From Pseudomonas arsenicoxydans (GTDB lineage Bacteria > Pseudomonadota > Gammaproteobacteria > Pseudomonadales > Pseudomonadaceae): DNA of 64,000 nucleotides. Below, one piece after another: positions 1 through 8,437 of the stretch (within the stretch, counting starts at the first letter, position 1; each line of letters begins with the position of its first letter). The notes under the pieces were generated by a model that did no database searches, was not told where the DNA came from, and saw nothing but the letters and a program-made list of their open reading frames with translations. The stretch lies in contig NZ_LT629705.1 in NCBI RefSeq assembly GCF_900103875.1, positions 5,589,001 to 5,653,000 of the forward strand, given 5' to 3'. The position numbers were made by a program, and so were the translations under genes.

Positions 1-726
1 CCCTACAGCGAAGTGAACATCGAGCTGCTCGGCAGCGAGGCCACCTACGGCCCGCACGGCCAGCGCCAAGATAGTCGCGAAGTGGTGATCAAACTCGCCG
101 TGCGCCATCCGAACAAACAGGCCCTGATTGTGTTCTCCCGGGAAATCGCCCAGGCCGCGACGGGCATGGCGCCGGGGTTGACCGGAATTGTCGGGGGTCG
201 CCCGACGGTGTATCCGCTGATCCGGCTGTTCTCGTTCCTCATCGACAAAACCGCCTGCACGTTGGAGATTGATCTTGAGGGGCAACGCCACCCGTGCGCC
301 CTGCCCGCCGTCGATGTGCTCGACCCGGCTGACTTGCCCGTGCCGTTCGATCCGCCCAAACCCACTGGCCGCGCCGATGCCAGCGTGGCGCTGATCAAAC
401 TCGCCGTGGCCCGCTCGGGTGACAAAGGCAATCACAGCAACATCGGCGTCATGGCCCGCGAGCCCGAGTATCTGCCGTGGATCGCCGAAGCCCTGACACC
501 CGAAGTGATGGTCGACTGGATGAGCCACGTCCTCGACCCGATTCACGGACGTGTCGAACGCTGGTATTTGCCCGGCACCCACAGCTTCAATTTTCTTCTG
601 GAGAACGCGCTCGGCGGCGGAGGCGTGGCAAGCCTGCGCATCGATCCGCAAGGCAAGGCTTTCGCCCAGCAGCTGTTGGAGATCCAGATTCCGGTGCCCC
701 AGCGCATCGCCGACCAGGTCAACTAG
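1..726 (+). CDS. atuA: AtuA, acyclic terpene utilisation protein (5' end outside window)
   Basis: The frame is open from base 1 to the stop at 724-726, so only the last 241 codons are present. The fragment matches what I know of the AtuA family, which heads the citronellol/geraniol operon of Pseudomonas; its biochemical role is unresolved. The tail (from about base 390, reading VALIKLAVARSGDKGNHSN) is the conserved C-terminal domain, with the GDKGNHSNIG motif and a glycine run near the end. The next gene starts 12 bases downstream on the same strand, as in the atu operon. The name rests mainly on the company it keeps: a short-chain dehydrogenase, both subunits of an acyl-CoA carboxylase, an acyl-CoA dehydrogenase and a hydratase. 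Confidence 0.85.
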   Translation, partial: PYSEVNIELLGSEATYGPHGQRQDSREVVIKLAVRHPNKQALIVFSREIAQAATGMAPGLTGIVGGRPTVYPLIRLFSFLIDKTACTLEIDLEGQRHPCALPAVDVLDPADLPVPFDPPKPTGRADASVALIKLAVARSGDKGNHSNIGVMAREPEYLPWIAEALTPEVMVDWMSHVLDPIHGRVERWYLPGTHSFNFLLENALGGGGVASLRIDPQGKAFAQQLLEIQIPVPQRIADQVN

Positions 727-738
727 AGGACTGTCGCC

Positions 739-1623
739 ATGGCTTACGATTCGATTTTCAGAGCCGATCTGTTTGCCGGCCAAACTATCATCGTCACCGG
801 CGGCGGCAGTGGCATCGGCCGTTGCACCGCCCACGAACTGGCGGCCCTCGGTGCGCATGTGTTGTTAGTCGGACGCAAGGCAGACAAGTTGAAAAGCGTC
901 GCTGCCGAGATAGCCGAAGACGGCGGCAAGGCGGACTGGGCCACCTGCGACATTCGCGAGGAAGAAGCGGTCACGCACCTGGTCAGCGAGTTGATTCGCA
1001 AGTACGGGCCGATTCACGGCTTGGTCAACAATGCTGGCGGGCAATACCCTTCGCCGCTGTCGTCGATTAATCAGAAGGGTTTTGAAACCGTGATGCGCAC
1101 CAACCTGGTGGGCGGTTTCCTGATGGCCCGGGAAGTATTCAATCAATCCATGAGCAAGCACGGCGGCGCCATCGTCAACATGCTCGCCGACATGTGGGGT
1201 GGCATGCCCGGCATGGGCCATTCGGGCGCGGCGCGTTCGGGCATGGACAACCTGACCAAGACCGCCGCATTCGAATGGGGCTACGCCGGGGTGCGGGTCA
1301 ACGCCGTGGCGCCGGGCTGGATCGCCTCCAGCGGCATGGACACTTACGAGGGCGCGTTCAAAGCAGTGATTCCGACCCTGCGCGAACACGTGCCGCTCAA
1401 GCGCATCGGCACGGAATCGGAAGTCAGCGCGGCGATTGTTTTCCTGCTGAGCCCGGCCGCCGCGTTCGTCAGCGGCAGCACCTTGCGTATCGACGGCGCG
1501 GCGAGCCTGGGCGGCCGGGCGTGGCCGATTCACAAGGCCACCAACAGTGTGTCGTACAACGGTTTCCACCGCGCCTATTTACCAGACGTGCTCAGACCAG
1601 AAGCGCTTAAGGACAAGGAATAA
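739..1623 (+). CDS. atuB: AtuB, short-chain dehydrogenase/reductase of terpene catabolism
   Basis: A 294-residue SDR with the Rossmann motif TGGGSGIG near residues 20-27 and NNAGG after the fourth strand. It is expected to act on the citronellol/geraniol pathway; the exact reaction is not settled. The usual catalytic YxxxK is absent: the aligned stretch reads GHSGAARSGMDNLTK (His161 where Tyr is normally found). This is the arrangement of 2,4-dienoyl-CoA or trans-2-enoyl-CoA reductase-like SDRs, so a CoA-thioester substrate is plausible by inference. The stop is 3 bases before atuC, which indicates tight translational coupling. Confidence 0.85.
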   Translation: MAYDSIFRADLFAGQTIIVTGGGSGIGRCTAHELAALGAHVLLVGRKADKLKSVAAEIAEDGGKADWATCDIREEEAVTHLVSELIRKYGPIHGLVNNAGGQYPSPLSSINQKGFETVMRTNLVGGFLMAREVFNQSMSKHGGAIVNMLADMWGGMPGMGHSGAARSGMDNLTKTAAFEWGYAGVRVNAVAPGWIASSGMDTYEGAFKAVIPTLREHVPLKRIGTESEVSAAIVFLLSPAAAFVSGSTLRIDGAASLGGRAWPIHKATNSVSYNGFHRAYLPDVLRPEALKDKE

Positions 1624-1626
1624 GCC

Positions 1627-3243
1627 ATGCCGGTGATCCAGTCTCAAGTCGACCCGCTCAGTGAACAGTTCGCCTATAACCGTGCCGCGATGCTGGCCGG
1701 TATCGAGCAGGTGCGCCAGCTCGAACACAATCTGCTGAACAAAGCGGCCGAAGCCAAAGACAAGTTCGACAAGCGCGGCCAGTTGCTGCCCCGTGAACGC
1801 CTCAATCTGCTGCTCGACCCTGGCGCGCCCTTCCTCGAATTGGCGAGCCTGGCCGGCTATAAACTGCACGATGACAAGGACGGCAGCTCGGCCGGTGGCG
1901 GGCTGATTGCCGGCATCGGTTACGTCTCCGGCGTGCGGGTGCTGGTGGTGGCGAATAACAGCGCGATCAGGGGCGGGACCATTTCCCCCAGTGGTTTGAA
2001 AAAGTCCCTGCGCCTGCAACAGATCGCCATGGAGAACAAACTGCCGGTGATCACCCTCGCCGAGAGCGGCGGTGCGAACCTCAATTACGCGGCAGAGATT
2101 TTCGTCGAAGGCGCGCGCACTTTTGCCAATCAGGCGCGGATGTCAGCCATGGGCCTGCCGCAGATCACCGTGGTCCACGGCTCGGCCACGGCGGGCGGTG
2201 CTTACCAGCCGGGGCTCTCGGATTACGTGGTGGTGGTGCGGGGCAAAGCCAAGCTGTTTCTGGCCGGCCCGCCGCTGCTCAAGGCCGCCACCGGAGAGGT
2301 CGCCACCGACGAAGAACTGGGCGGCGCCGAGATGCACGCGCAAACCGCCGGCACTGCCGAATACCTGGCCGAGAACGACGCAGATGGCGTGCGCCAGGTC
2401 CGCGAAATCGTCAGCCTGCTGTCGTGGAACGCGCGCTTGCCCGCCGCGCCCGCCAGGTATTGGGAAGACCCGCTCTACCCTATCGAGGAGCTGCTCGGGC
2501 TGATTCCCGACGACCCGAAAAAACCCTATGACGTGCGCGAAATCATCGCGCGGATTGCCGACGGTTCGAGCTTCCTCGAATTCAAGAGCGAGTTCGATCA
2601 GCAAACCCTTTGCGGCCATTTGCACATTCAGGGACGCGCCTGCGGATTCATCGGCAACAACGGCCCGATCACGCCCAAGGGGGCGAGCAAGGCGGCGCAG
2701 TTCATTCAGCTCTGTGACCAGAGCCAGACACCGCTGCTGTTTTTTCACAACACCACCGGGTTCATGGTCGGCACCGAATCGGAACAGCAAGGCGTGATCA
2801 AGCACGGCGCGAAGATGATTCAAGCGGTGGCCAACGCCCGAGTGCCCAAGCTGACCATCGTCGTCGGCGGCTCCTACGGCGCCGGCAACTACGCGATGTG
2901 TGGCCGTGGCCTCGACCCGCGTTTCATCTTCGCCTGGCCCAACAGCCGCACGGCGGTGATGGGCGGTGCCCAGGCCGGCAAAGTGCTGCGCATCGTCACC
3001 GAGGCCAAGCAGCTCAAGGACGGTCTGGTGCCCGACCCGAAAATGCTCGACATGCTGGAGCAGGTCACCGCACAGAAACTCGACAGCCAATCCACGGCGC
3101 TTTATGGCAGCGCCAATCTGTGGGACGACGGTTTGATCGACCCGCGCGATACCCGCACGTTGCTCGGGTATCTGCTGGACATCTGTCATGAGGCCGACGT
3201 TCGGCCGCTGCAAACCAACAGTTTTGGCGTCGCACGGTTTTAG
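1627..3243 (+). CDS. atuC: Geranyl-CoA carboxylase beta (carboxyltransferase) subunit
   Basis: A 538-residue biotin-dependent carboxyltransferase. It would transfer the carboxyl group from biotin on AtuF to geranyl-CoA, forming isohexenylglutaconyl-CoA in the cytosol. Two crotonase-like halves are visible: SGGANLNYAAE with the AGGAYQPG turn in the first, and GGSYGAGNYAMCGRG with a strongly conserved tail in the second. Length is normal for this family. An AAGGAA ribosome site lies just upstream of the ATG. Methylcrotonyl-CoA carboxylase (liuB) has a similar sequence; I prefer geranyl-CoA because AtuA, and no HMG-CoA lyase or isovaleryl-CoA dehydrogenase gene, is adjacent. Confidence 0.85.
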   Translation: MPVIQSQVDPLSEQFAYNRAAMLAGIEQVRQLEHNLLNKAAEAKDKFDKRGQLLPRERLNLLLDPGAPFLELASLAGYKLHDDKDGSSAGGGLIAGIGYVSGVRVLVVANNSAIRGGTISPSGLKKSLRLQQIAMENKLPVITLAESGGANLNYAAEIFVEGARTFANQARMSAMGLPQITVVHGSATAGGAYQPGLSDYVVVVRGKAKLFLAGPPLLKAATGEVATDEELGGAEMHAQTAGTAEYLAENDADGVRQVREIVSLLSWNARLPAAPARYWEDPLYPIEELLGLIPDDPKKPYDVREIIARIADGSSFLEFKSEFDQQTLCGHLHIQGRACGFIGNNGPITPKGASKAAQFIQLCDQSQTPLLFFHNTTGFMVGTESEQQGVIKHGAKMIQAVANARVPKLTIVVGGSYGAGNYAMCGRGLDPRFIFAWPNSRTAVMGGAQAGKVLRIVTEAKQLKDGLVPDPKMLDMLEQVTAQKLDSQSTALYGSANLWDDGLIDPRDTRTLLGYLLDICHEADVRPLQTNSFGVARF

Positions 3244-3245
3244 TT

Positions 3246-3352
3246 GATCGTTCCCACGCTCTGCGTGGGAATGCAGCCCGGGACGCTCCGCGTCCCAAAA
3301 GCGGACGCAGAGCGTCCATAGAGGCGTACCCACGCAGAGCGTGGGAACGATC
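3246..3352. repeat. REP-type inverted repeat between atuC and atuD
   Basis: The outer arms (3246-3269 and 3329-3352, starting GATCGTTCCCACGCTCTGCG) are perfect 24-base inverted copies. Inside are two smaller GGACGC..GCGTCC hairpins. The element fills nearly all of the 133-base gap inside the operon. It is one of the abundant palindromic repeats of fluorescent pseudomonads. A folded mRNA here could block 3'-to-5' decay and separate atuABC from atuDEF in message level, which is inference. Confidence 0.85.
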
Positions 3353-3376
3353 GGGTTCGTCAGGAGAACAATAAGA

Positions 3377-4534
3377 ATGATCTTCACCCAGGAACACGAA
3401 GCACTGCGTCGCACCGTCCGCCAGTTCGTCGATCATGAGATCAACCCGCATGTCGAGGAATGGGAAAAGGCCGGGCGCTTCCCGATTCACGAGCTCTTCC
3501 GCAAGGCCGGCGACCTCGGGTTGCTGGGGATTTCCAAACCGGAAAAGTTTGGCGGCATGGGCCTCGACTACAGCTATTCGATCGTTGCGGCCGAAGAGTT
3601 CGGCACCATCCATTGCGGCGGTATTCCGATGTCCATCGGCGTGCAGACCGACATGTGTACGCCGGCCCTCGCCCGCTTCGGCTCCGATGAACTGCGCGAA
3701 GAGTTCCTGCGCCCAGCGATTACCGGCGAGCAGGTTGGCTGCATCGGCGTCTCCGAAGTCGGCGCCGGTTCCGACGTGGCCGGGTTGAAAACCACCGCTC
3801 GCAAGGACGGCGACGATTACGTGATCAACGGCAGCAAAATGTGGATTACCAACTCGCCGAGCGCTGATTTCATCTGCTTGCTGGCCAACACCTCGGACGA
3901 CAAACCGCACGTCAACAAGTCGTTGATCATGGTGCCGATGAACACCCCCGGCATCAGCCTCAGCTCGCACCTGGACAAGCTCGGCATGCGCAGTTCGGAA
4001 ACCGCCCAGGTGTTTTTCGACAACGTACGCGTGCCGCAGCGCAACCGCATCGGCCACGAAGGTGCGGGATTCATGATGCAGATGTTGCAGTTTCAGGAAG
4101 AACGCCTGTTCGGCGCGGCGAACATGATCAAGGGCCTGGAATACTGCGTCGACAGCACCATCGAGTACTGCAAGGAACGCAAGACGTTCGGCAGCGCGCT
4201 GATCGATAACCAGGTCATTCACTTCCGCCTCGCCGAACTGCAAACCGAAATCGAATGCTTGCGCGCACTGGTCTATCAGGCCACCGAGCAATACATCAAA
4301 GGCCAGGACGTCACGCGCCTGGCGTCGATGGCCAAACTCAAGGCCGGGAGACTGGGTCGCGAGGTCAGCGACAGCTGCCTGCAATATTGGGGCGGCATGG
4401 GCTTCATGTGGGACAACCCGGTGGCCCGCGCCTACCGTGACGTGCGGCTGGTCTCGATCGGCGGCGGCGCCGACGAAATCATGCTGGGGATCATCTGCAA
4501 ACTCATGGGCATCCTGCCGGGGAAAAAGAAATGA
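3377..4534 (+). CDS. atuD: Citronellyl-CoA dehydrogenase (acyl-CoA dehydrogenase family)
   Basis: A 385-residue FAD-dependent acyl-CoA dehydrogenase, expected to oxidise citronellyl-CoA to geranyl-CoA. The FAD-binding signatures GCIGVSEVGAGSD and MWITNSPSADF are both present, as are a KTFGSAL helix and the C-terminal QYWGGMGFMWDNPVARAYRD segment. The ATG at 3377 has CAGGAG 11 bases upstream. An in-frame start at 3341 would lie inside the REP hairpin and was not chosen. The stop overlaps the start of atuE by four bases (ATGA). Confidence 0.85.
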   Translation: MIFTQEHEALRRTVRQFVDHEINPHVEEWEKAGRFPIHELFRKAGDLGLLGISKPEKFGGMGLDYSYSIVAAEEFGTIHCGGIPMSIGVQTDMCTPALARFGSDELREEFLRPAITGEQVGCIGVSEVGAGSDVAGLKTTARKDGDDYVINGSKMWITNSPSADFICLLANTSDDKPHVNKSLIMVPMNTPGISLSSHLDKLGMRSSETAQVFFDNVRVPQRNRIGHEGAGFMMQMLQFQEERLFGAANMIKGLEYCVDSTIEYCKERKTFGSALIDNQVIHFRLAELQTEIECLRALVYQATEQYIKGQDVTRLASMAKLKAGRLGREVSDSCLQYWGGMGFMWDNPVARAYRDVRLVSIGGGADEIMLGIICKLMGILPGKKK

Positions 4535-5328
4535 GCGCCCTGCCTGCTTGCCAGACCTTGCTCCTGGAATCACACAACGGCGTTCTGCACATCACCCTTA
4601 ATCGCCCCGACAGCCGCAACGCCATGAGCTTGCAGATGGTCGACGAACTGCGCGCGGTGCTGGCGGCCGTGCGCGATGATCGAGCGGTTCGCGCACTGGT
4701 GATCGGCGGTGCCGGCGGGCATTTTTGCGCCGGTGGCGACATCAAGGACATGGCCAGTGCCCGGGCTCATGGGGCAAGCGCCTATCGCGACTTGAACAGA
4801 GCCTTCGGTGCGCTACTGCAAGCGGTGCAACACGCGCCGCAAGTGGTCATCACCGTGCTGCAAGGCGCGGTGCTCGGCGGTGGATTGGGCCTGGCGTGCG
4901 TCAGTGACGTTGCCCTGGCCGATCACAACGCGCAATTCGGCCTGCCGGAAACCAGCCTGGGTCTGTTGCCGGCGCAGATTGCGCCGTTGGTGGTTCAGCG
5001 CATCGGCTTGACCCAGGCGCGTCGACTGGCGCTGACGGCGGCGCGGTTCGATGGCACCCAGGCGCGGCGCATGGGGCTGGTGCATTTCGTCGAGCATGAC
5101 GCGCAAGCCTTGGCCGAACGTCTCGATGAAGTGCTCGCCCATGTGTTGTGCTGCGCGCCGGGGGCGAATGCGACGACGAAAAAGCTGTTGCTGGCGAGCG
5201 CCGGTCAGCCATCCGATGCACTGCTTGATGAGGCGGCTGAATGGTTCAGCGAAGCGGTCACTGGCGCGGAAGGGATCGAGGGGACGATGGCGTTCGTGCA
5301 AAAACGCAAACCGGGGTGGGCTTCTTAA
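4531..5328 (+). CDS. atuE: Isohexenylglutaconyl-CoA hydratase (crotonase family)
   Basis: A 265-residue enoyl-CoA hydratase-like protein, expected to hydrate isohexenylglutaconyl-CoA, the AtuC/AtuF product. Crotonase landmarks are LNRPDSRNAMS near residue 25, the oxyanion segment GGHFCAGGDIKDM near residues 65-77, and the second oxyanion loop VLGGGLGLACVSDVALA. It is translationally coupled to atuD by an ATGA overlap. The downstream gap carries a REP pair before atuF. The substrate is assigned from operon context; the sequence alone would give only 'enoyl-CoA hydratase'. Confidence 0.83.
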   Translation: MSALPACQTLLLESHNGVLHITLNRPDSRNAMSLQMVDELRAVLAAVRDDRAVRALVIGGAGGHFCAGGDIKDMASARAHGASAYRDLNRAFGALLQAVQHAPQVVITVLQGAVLGGGLGLACVSDVALADHNAQFGLPETSLGLLPAQIAPLVVQRIGLTQARRLALTAARFDGTQARRMGLVHFVEHDAQALAERLDEVLAHVLCCAPGANATTKKLLLASAGQPSDALLDEAAEWFSEAVTGAEGIEGTMAFVQKRKPGWAS

Positions 5329-5331
5329 AAG

Positions 5332-5397
5332 CATCGCAGGCAAGCCAGCTCCCACATTGAAATGCATTCCCCTGTGGGAGCGGGCTTGCCCGCGATG
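5332..5397. repeat. REP doublet between atuE and atuF
   Basis: Two facing copies of the common Pseudomonas REP: CATCGCAGGCAAGCCAGCTC at 5332-5351 and GTGGGAGCGGGCTTGCCCGC at 5374-5393. They would fold into one hairpin in the operon mRNA. Related facing pairs lie at 42531-42614 and 47185-47271. Confidence 0.85.
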
Positions 5398-5436
5398 AAG
5401 CCAGCACTTTCACCGCACAACTTGAGAGAAGACCCA

Positions 5437-7398
5437 ATGCCCGCCCTCAAAAAAATCCTGATCGCCAACCGCGGTGAAATCGCCTGCCGCATCCAGCGCA
5501 CGGCCCAAGCCCTGGGCTACCGCACCGTCGCCGTCTTCAGCGATGCCGACGCTGACGCCCTGCACGTGCAAATGGCCGACCAGGCCGTCAACATCGGCCC
5601 GGCCCCGGTGCAGCAGTCCTACCTGAACATCCCGGCGATCCTCGACGCCGCCCGCCGCACTGGTGCCGACGCGATTCACCCCGGCTATGGTTTCCTTTCC
5701 GAAAACGCCGAATTCGCCCGCGCTTGCCAACACGCCGGCATCACCTTTATCGGCCCAAGCCCGGAAGCCATTGAGCTGATGGGCAGCAAGCGCCTGTCGA
5801 AGCTCGCCATGCTCGCGGCCGGCGTGCCCTGCATCAACGGCTATCAAGGCCCCGAACAGGACGACGCGACCCTGAGCCGCGAAGCCGAGCGCATCGGTTA
5901 CCCGCTGATGATCAAGGCCAGCGCCGGGGGTGGCGGACGCGGCATGCGCCTGGTGCACAGCGCGGGGGAATTGGTGGAGCAACTGCGAACCGCGCGTTCC
6001 GAAGCCCTGCACGGGTTTGGCAGCGACGAGCTGATCCTCGAACAAGCGCTGATCGATCCACGGCATGTCGAAGTGCAAGTGTTCGGCGACCAACATGGCC
6101 AATTGATCCACCTCGGCGAGCGCGACTGTTCGATCCAGCGTCGCCACCAGAAAGTCATCGAAGAAGCGCCCTGCCCGGTCATGACCAGCGAGTTGCGTCA
6201 GGCCATGGGCGACGCGGCGCTCAAGGCTGGACGCGCGGTGAATTACGTCGGCGCCGGCACCGTGGAGTTCCTGCTGGATGCGCGCGGGCAGTTTTACTTC
6301 CTGGAGATGAACACCCGGCTGCAAGTGGAACACCCGGTCACTGAATTGATCACCGGCCTGGACCTTGTGGCCTGGCAGCTGCACGTCGCCGAAGGCTTGC
6401 CGCTGCCGTTGCGACAAGAGCAGGTGCCACTCAACGGGCATGCCATGGAAGTGCGCTTGTACGCCGAAGACCCGGCTCAGGGCTTTGTGCCGCAAACCGG
6501 TCGGATCGAGGCCTGGGAACTTGCGTTGCAGGACGGTGTGCGCATCGATCATGGCTTGATCGAAGGCCAGGCCATCAGCCCGTTCTATGACCCGATGCTC
6601 GGCAAAATCATCGCCCATGGCGCTACCCGCGAAGAGGCTCGGCGCAAATTGCTGCGGGCCGTGCAGGACAGCGTTTTGCTGGGGATGCAAAGCAATCAGC
6701 GTTTACTCGCCAGTTTGCTTCAACACCCGCAGTTCATCAGCGGTGAGTTCAGTACCGGGTTCATCCCGAGCTGTTTCGCCGACCATCCTTGCCTGCATCC
6801 GCACGTTCCAGGCGCTGAAGAACTGGCCATCGCTGCGGCGCTGTTCTATCACGCCTCGGCACAGGCTTACCTCGCTCCACTGGCCGGCTGGCGCAACAAC
6901 GCCAGCGTGCCTCTGCACTATCGCATCGGCGTAGAGGATCAGGACTGGCAGGTGGAACTGAACGCGCTGCCTGATCAACCTTACCAGTTGACGGTCGGCG
7001 CCCGAACGCTCCACTTGAAGGTCATCCAGTGCGACGGGCGCTGGGCAACGCTGGACATCGATGGCATTCGTCAGCGCCATGCCTACCGTCTCGACGCTGG
7101 CCAACTGTGGCTGTCCACCCGTCCCGGCAGTCTGCGGTTGATCGATCGGACCCAGGCGCTGGTCAGCTCTCAGGCCAGCGTCAGCAGCGGCACCTTGAAG
7201 GCACCGATGGACGGAGCGATCGTCGATGTATTGGTCAGCGAAGGTAGCCCGGTCAGCAAAGGTCAGCTGCTGGTGGTGCTCGAAGCGATGAAAATGGAGC
7301 ATCCGCTCAAGTCAGGCATCGACGGAGTGCTCAAGCGCTTGCAGGTTCGGGTCGGCGACCAGGTTAAAAATCGTCAGATTTTGTTGGAGGTCGAATAA
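5437..7398 (+). CDS. atuF: Geranyl-CoA carboxylase alpha (biotin carboxylase/biotin carrier) subunit
   Basis: A 653-residue subunit that carboxylates its own biotin with ATP and bicarbonate and supplies AtuC. The N-terminal biotin carboxylase begins ILIANRGEIACRI. The ATP-grasp glycine loop starts at Lys160 (KASAGGGGRGM), and the active-site region includes GERDCSIQRRHQK and EMNTRLQVEHPVTE. The C-terminal carrier domain has the biotinylation motif EAMKME with the target Lys619. I chose the ATG at 5437 because the family begins a few residues before ILIANRGE; the in-frame ATG at 5362 lies in the REP pair. It is the last atu gene here: no atuG or atuH follows. Confidence 0.88.
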   Translation: MPALKKILIANRGEIACRIQRTAQALGYRTVAVFSDADADALHVQMADQAVNIGPAPVQQSYLNIPAILDAARRTGADAIHPGYGFLSENAEFARACQHAGITFIGPSPEAIELMGSKRLSKLAMLAAGVPCINGYQGPEQDDATLSREAERIGYPLMIKASAGGGGRGMRLVHSAGELVEQLRTARSEALHGFGSDELILEQALIDPRHVEVQVFGDQHGQLIHLGERDCSIQRRHQKVIEEAPCPVMTSELRQAMGDAALKAGRAVNYVGAGTVEFLLDARGQFYFLEMNTRLQVEHPVTELITGLDLVAWQLHVAEGLPLPLRQEQVPLNGHAMEVRLYAEDPAQGFVPQTGRIEAWELALQDGVRIDHGLIEGQAISPFYDPMLGKIIAHGATREEARRKLLRAVQDSVLLGMQSNQRLLASLLQHPQFISGEFSTGFIPSCFADHPCLHPHVPGAEELAIAAALFYHASAQAYLAPLAGWRNNASVPLHYRIGVEDQDWQVELNALPDQPYQLTVGARTLHLKVIQCDGRWATLDIDGIRQRHAYRLDAGQLWLSTRPGSLRLIDRTQALVSSQASVSSGTLKAPMDGAIVDVLVSEGSPVSKGQLLVVLEAMKMEHPLKSGIDGVLKRLQVRVGDQVKNRQILLEVE

Positions 7399-7469
7399 GC
7401 CGCTAGGCGGATCCGTCGGGTTTGGCTACGCTCAAGTCCTATCAGGACGCGGATACCAGGAACCCTGCG

Positions 7470-8018
7470 ATGCCTCATTGGCTGGTAATCGATCTGGAGG
7501 CCACCACCGATGACGGTGGCTGGCCCGTTACAGAAATGGAAATCATCGAAATCGGTGCCACCCTGGTGGACCGCAAAGGGCGCGAGGTGGATTATTTCCA
7601 ATGCTTCGTTCGACCCTTGAAACGGCCGCTGCTGACACCGTTTTGCCGGGAGCTGACCCATATCACTCAGGCCAACGTCGACGCCGCTCAGACACTGAGC
7701 GAGGTCTGGCCTTCGTTCGAGCAATGGCTGGGGCAACATCAATCGGTTCTGGAGGGATGGGCCAGTTGGGGCGACTACGATCGCAAGCAACTGCTGCAGG
7801 AGTGGCAGCGTCTGCAACTGGACAGCGCTTTGGGCAGCGTACCGCACATGAATCTCAAACAACGCTTTGCCAAGGCCCGGCGCCTGGAGCGCCCGCTGGG
7901 ACTCAATGCCGCATTGCAACTGGCGGGCATGCAGTTCAATGGCCAACAGCATCGGGCGCTGGAAGATGCGCGCAATACAGCGCGTTTGTTGCCACAGGTT
8001 CTACCCCTCGAGAGGTGA
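7470..8018 (+). CDS. DEDDh 3'-5' exonuclease (RNase T/DnaQ-like)
   Basis: A 182-residue stand-alone exonuclease-fold protein. The acidic motif I VIDLEAT (Asp and Glu) is near residues 6-11, an aspartate lies in WGDYDRKQL, and motif [17 protein letters not shown] supplies His and Asp, so all four metal-binding acids and the general-base histidine are present. The family includes RNase T, DnaQ epsilon and the KapD/Eri-1-like RNases; the substrate (RNA or DNA) cannot be told from the sequence. The ATG at 7470 has AGGA 9 bases upstream. The gap to atuF is 71 bases, so co-transcription with the terpene operon is possible but not needed for its role. Confidence 0.8.
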   Translation: MPHWLVIDLEATTDDGGWPVTEMEIIEIGATLVDRKGREVDYFQCFVRPLKRPLLTPFCRELTHITQANVDAAQTLSEVWPSFEQWLGQHQSVLEGWASWGDYDRKQLLQEWQRLQLDSALGSVPHMNLKQRFAKARRLERPLGLNAALQLAGMQFNGQQHRALEDARNTARLLPQVLPLER

Positions 8019-8079
8019 CGGCGTTCGAGGCCTTGTGCATACTGGCCAGCCCTTTTTAGCCCTTTTCGAGGAATCGCCC

Positions 8080-8364
8080 ATGTTTAAAGTCAACGAGTAC
8101 TTCGACGGCACCGTCAAGTCGATCGCCTTTGGCACCGCTGAAGGTCCTGCGACCATTGGCGTCATGGCTCCGGGCGAATACGAATTCGGCACCAGCCAGC
8201 GTGAAATCATGCACGTGGTGACCGGCGCCCTGACCGTCAAACTGCCTGACAGCACCGATTGGGAAACCTTCGCCGCCGGCAGCCAGTTCAACGTGCCCGC
8301 CAACAGCAAGTTCCAGCTGAAAGTAGCCGTCGATACCGCTTACCTGTGCGAATACCGCGGCTAA
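8080..8364 (+). CDS. ppnP: Pyrimidine/purine nucleoside phosphorylase PpnP
   Basis: A 94-residue one-domain cupin, formerly UPF0345/DUF1255. The family cleaves many nucleosides with phosphate to the free base and ribose-1-phosphate. The match covers the full length: [16 protein letters not shown] at the start, then [20 protein letters not shown] in the cupin core and [13 protein letters not shown] near the end. Length is the family norm. The ATG follows a GAGGA site at 8068-8072. A strong hairpin with a T run follows the stop, so the gene is probably a separate unit. Confidence 0.92.
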   Translation: MFKVNEYFDGTVKSIAFGTAEGPATIGVMAPGEYEFGTSQREIMHVVTGALTVKLPDSTDWETFAAGSQFNVPANSKFQLKVAVDTAYLCEYRG

Positions 8365-8387
8365 AACCCCGGGTTTTCACCGCGACA

Positions 8388-8425
8388 AAAAATGCCCGCG
8401 TCCTTTTGGGACGCGGGCATTTTTC
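8388..8425. terminator. Bidirectional terminator between ppnP and the MOSC gene
   Basis: The stem AAATGCCCGCGTCC / GGACGCGGGCATTT has a short loop, with an A run before and a T run after. It can terminate ppnP (+) and the convergent MOSC gene (-). Confidence 0.85.
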
Positions 8426-8437
8426 GTTCAGGGCATT

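Noticed and set aside
1..7398. Leucine (liu) operon instead of terpene operon
   Set aside because: No HMG-CoA lyase or isovaleryl-CoA dehydrogenase gene is present, and AtuA is diagnostic for the terpene operon.
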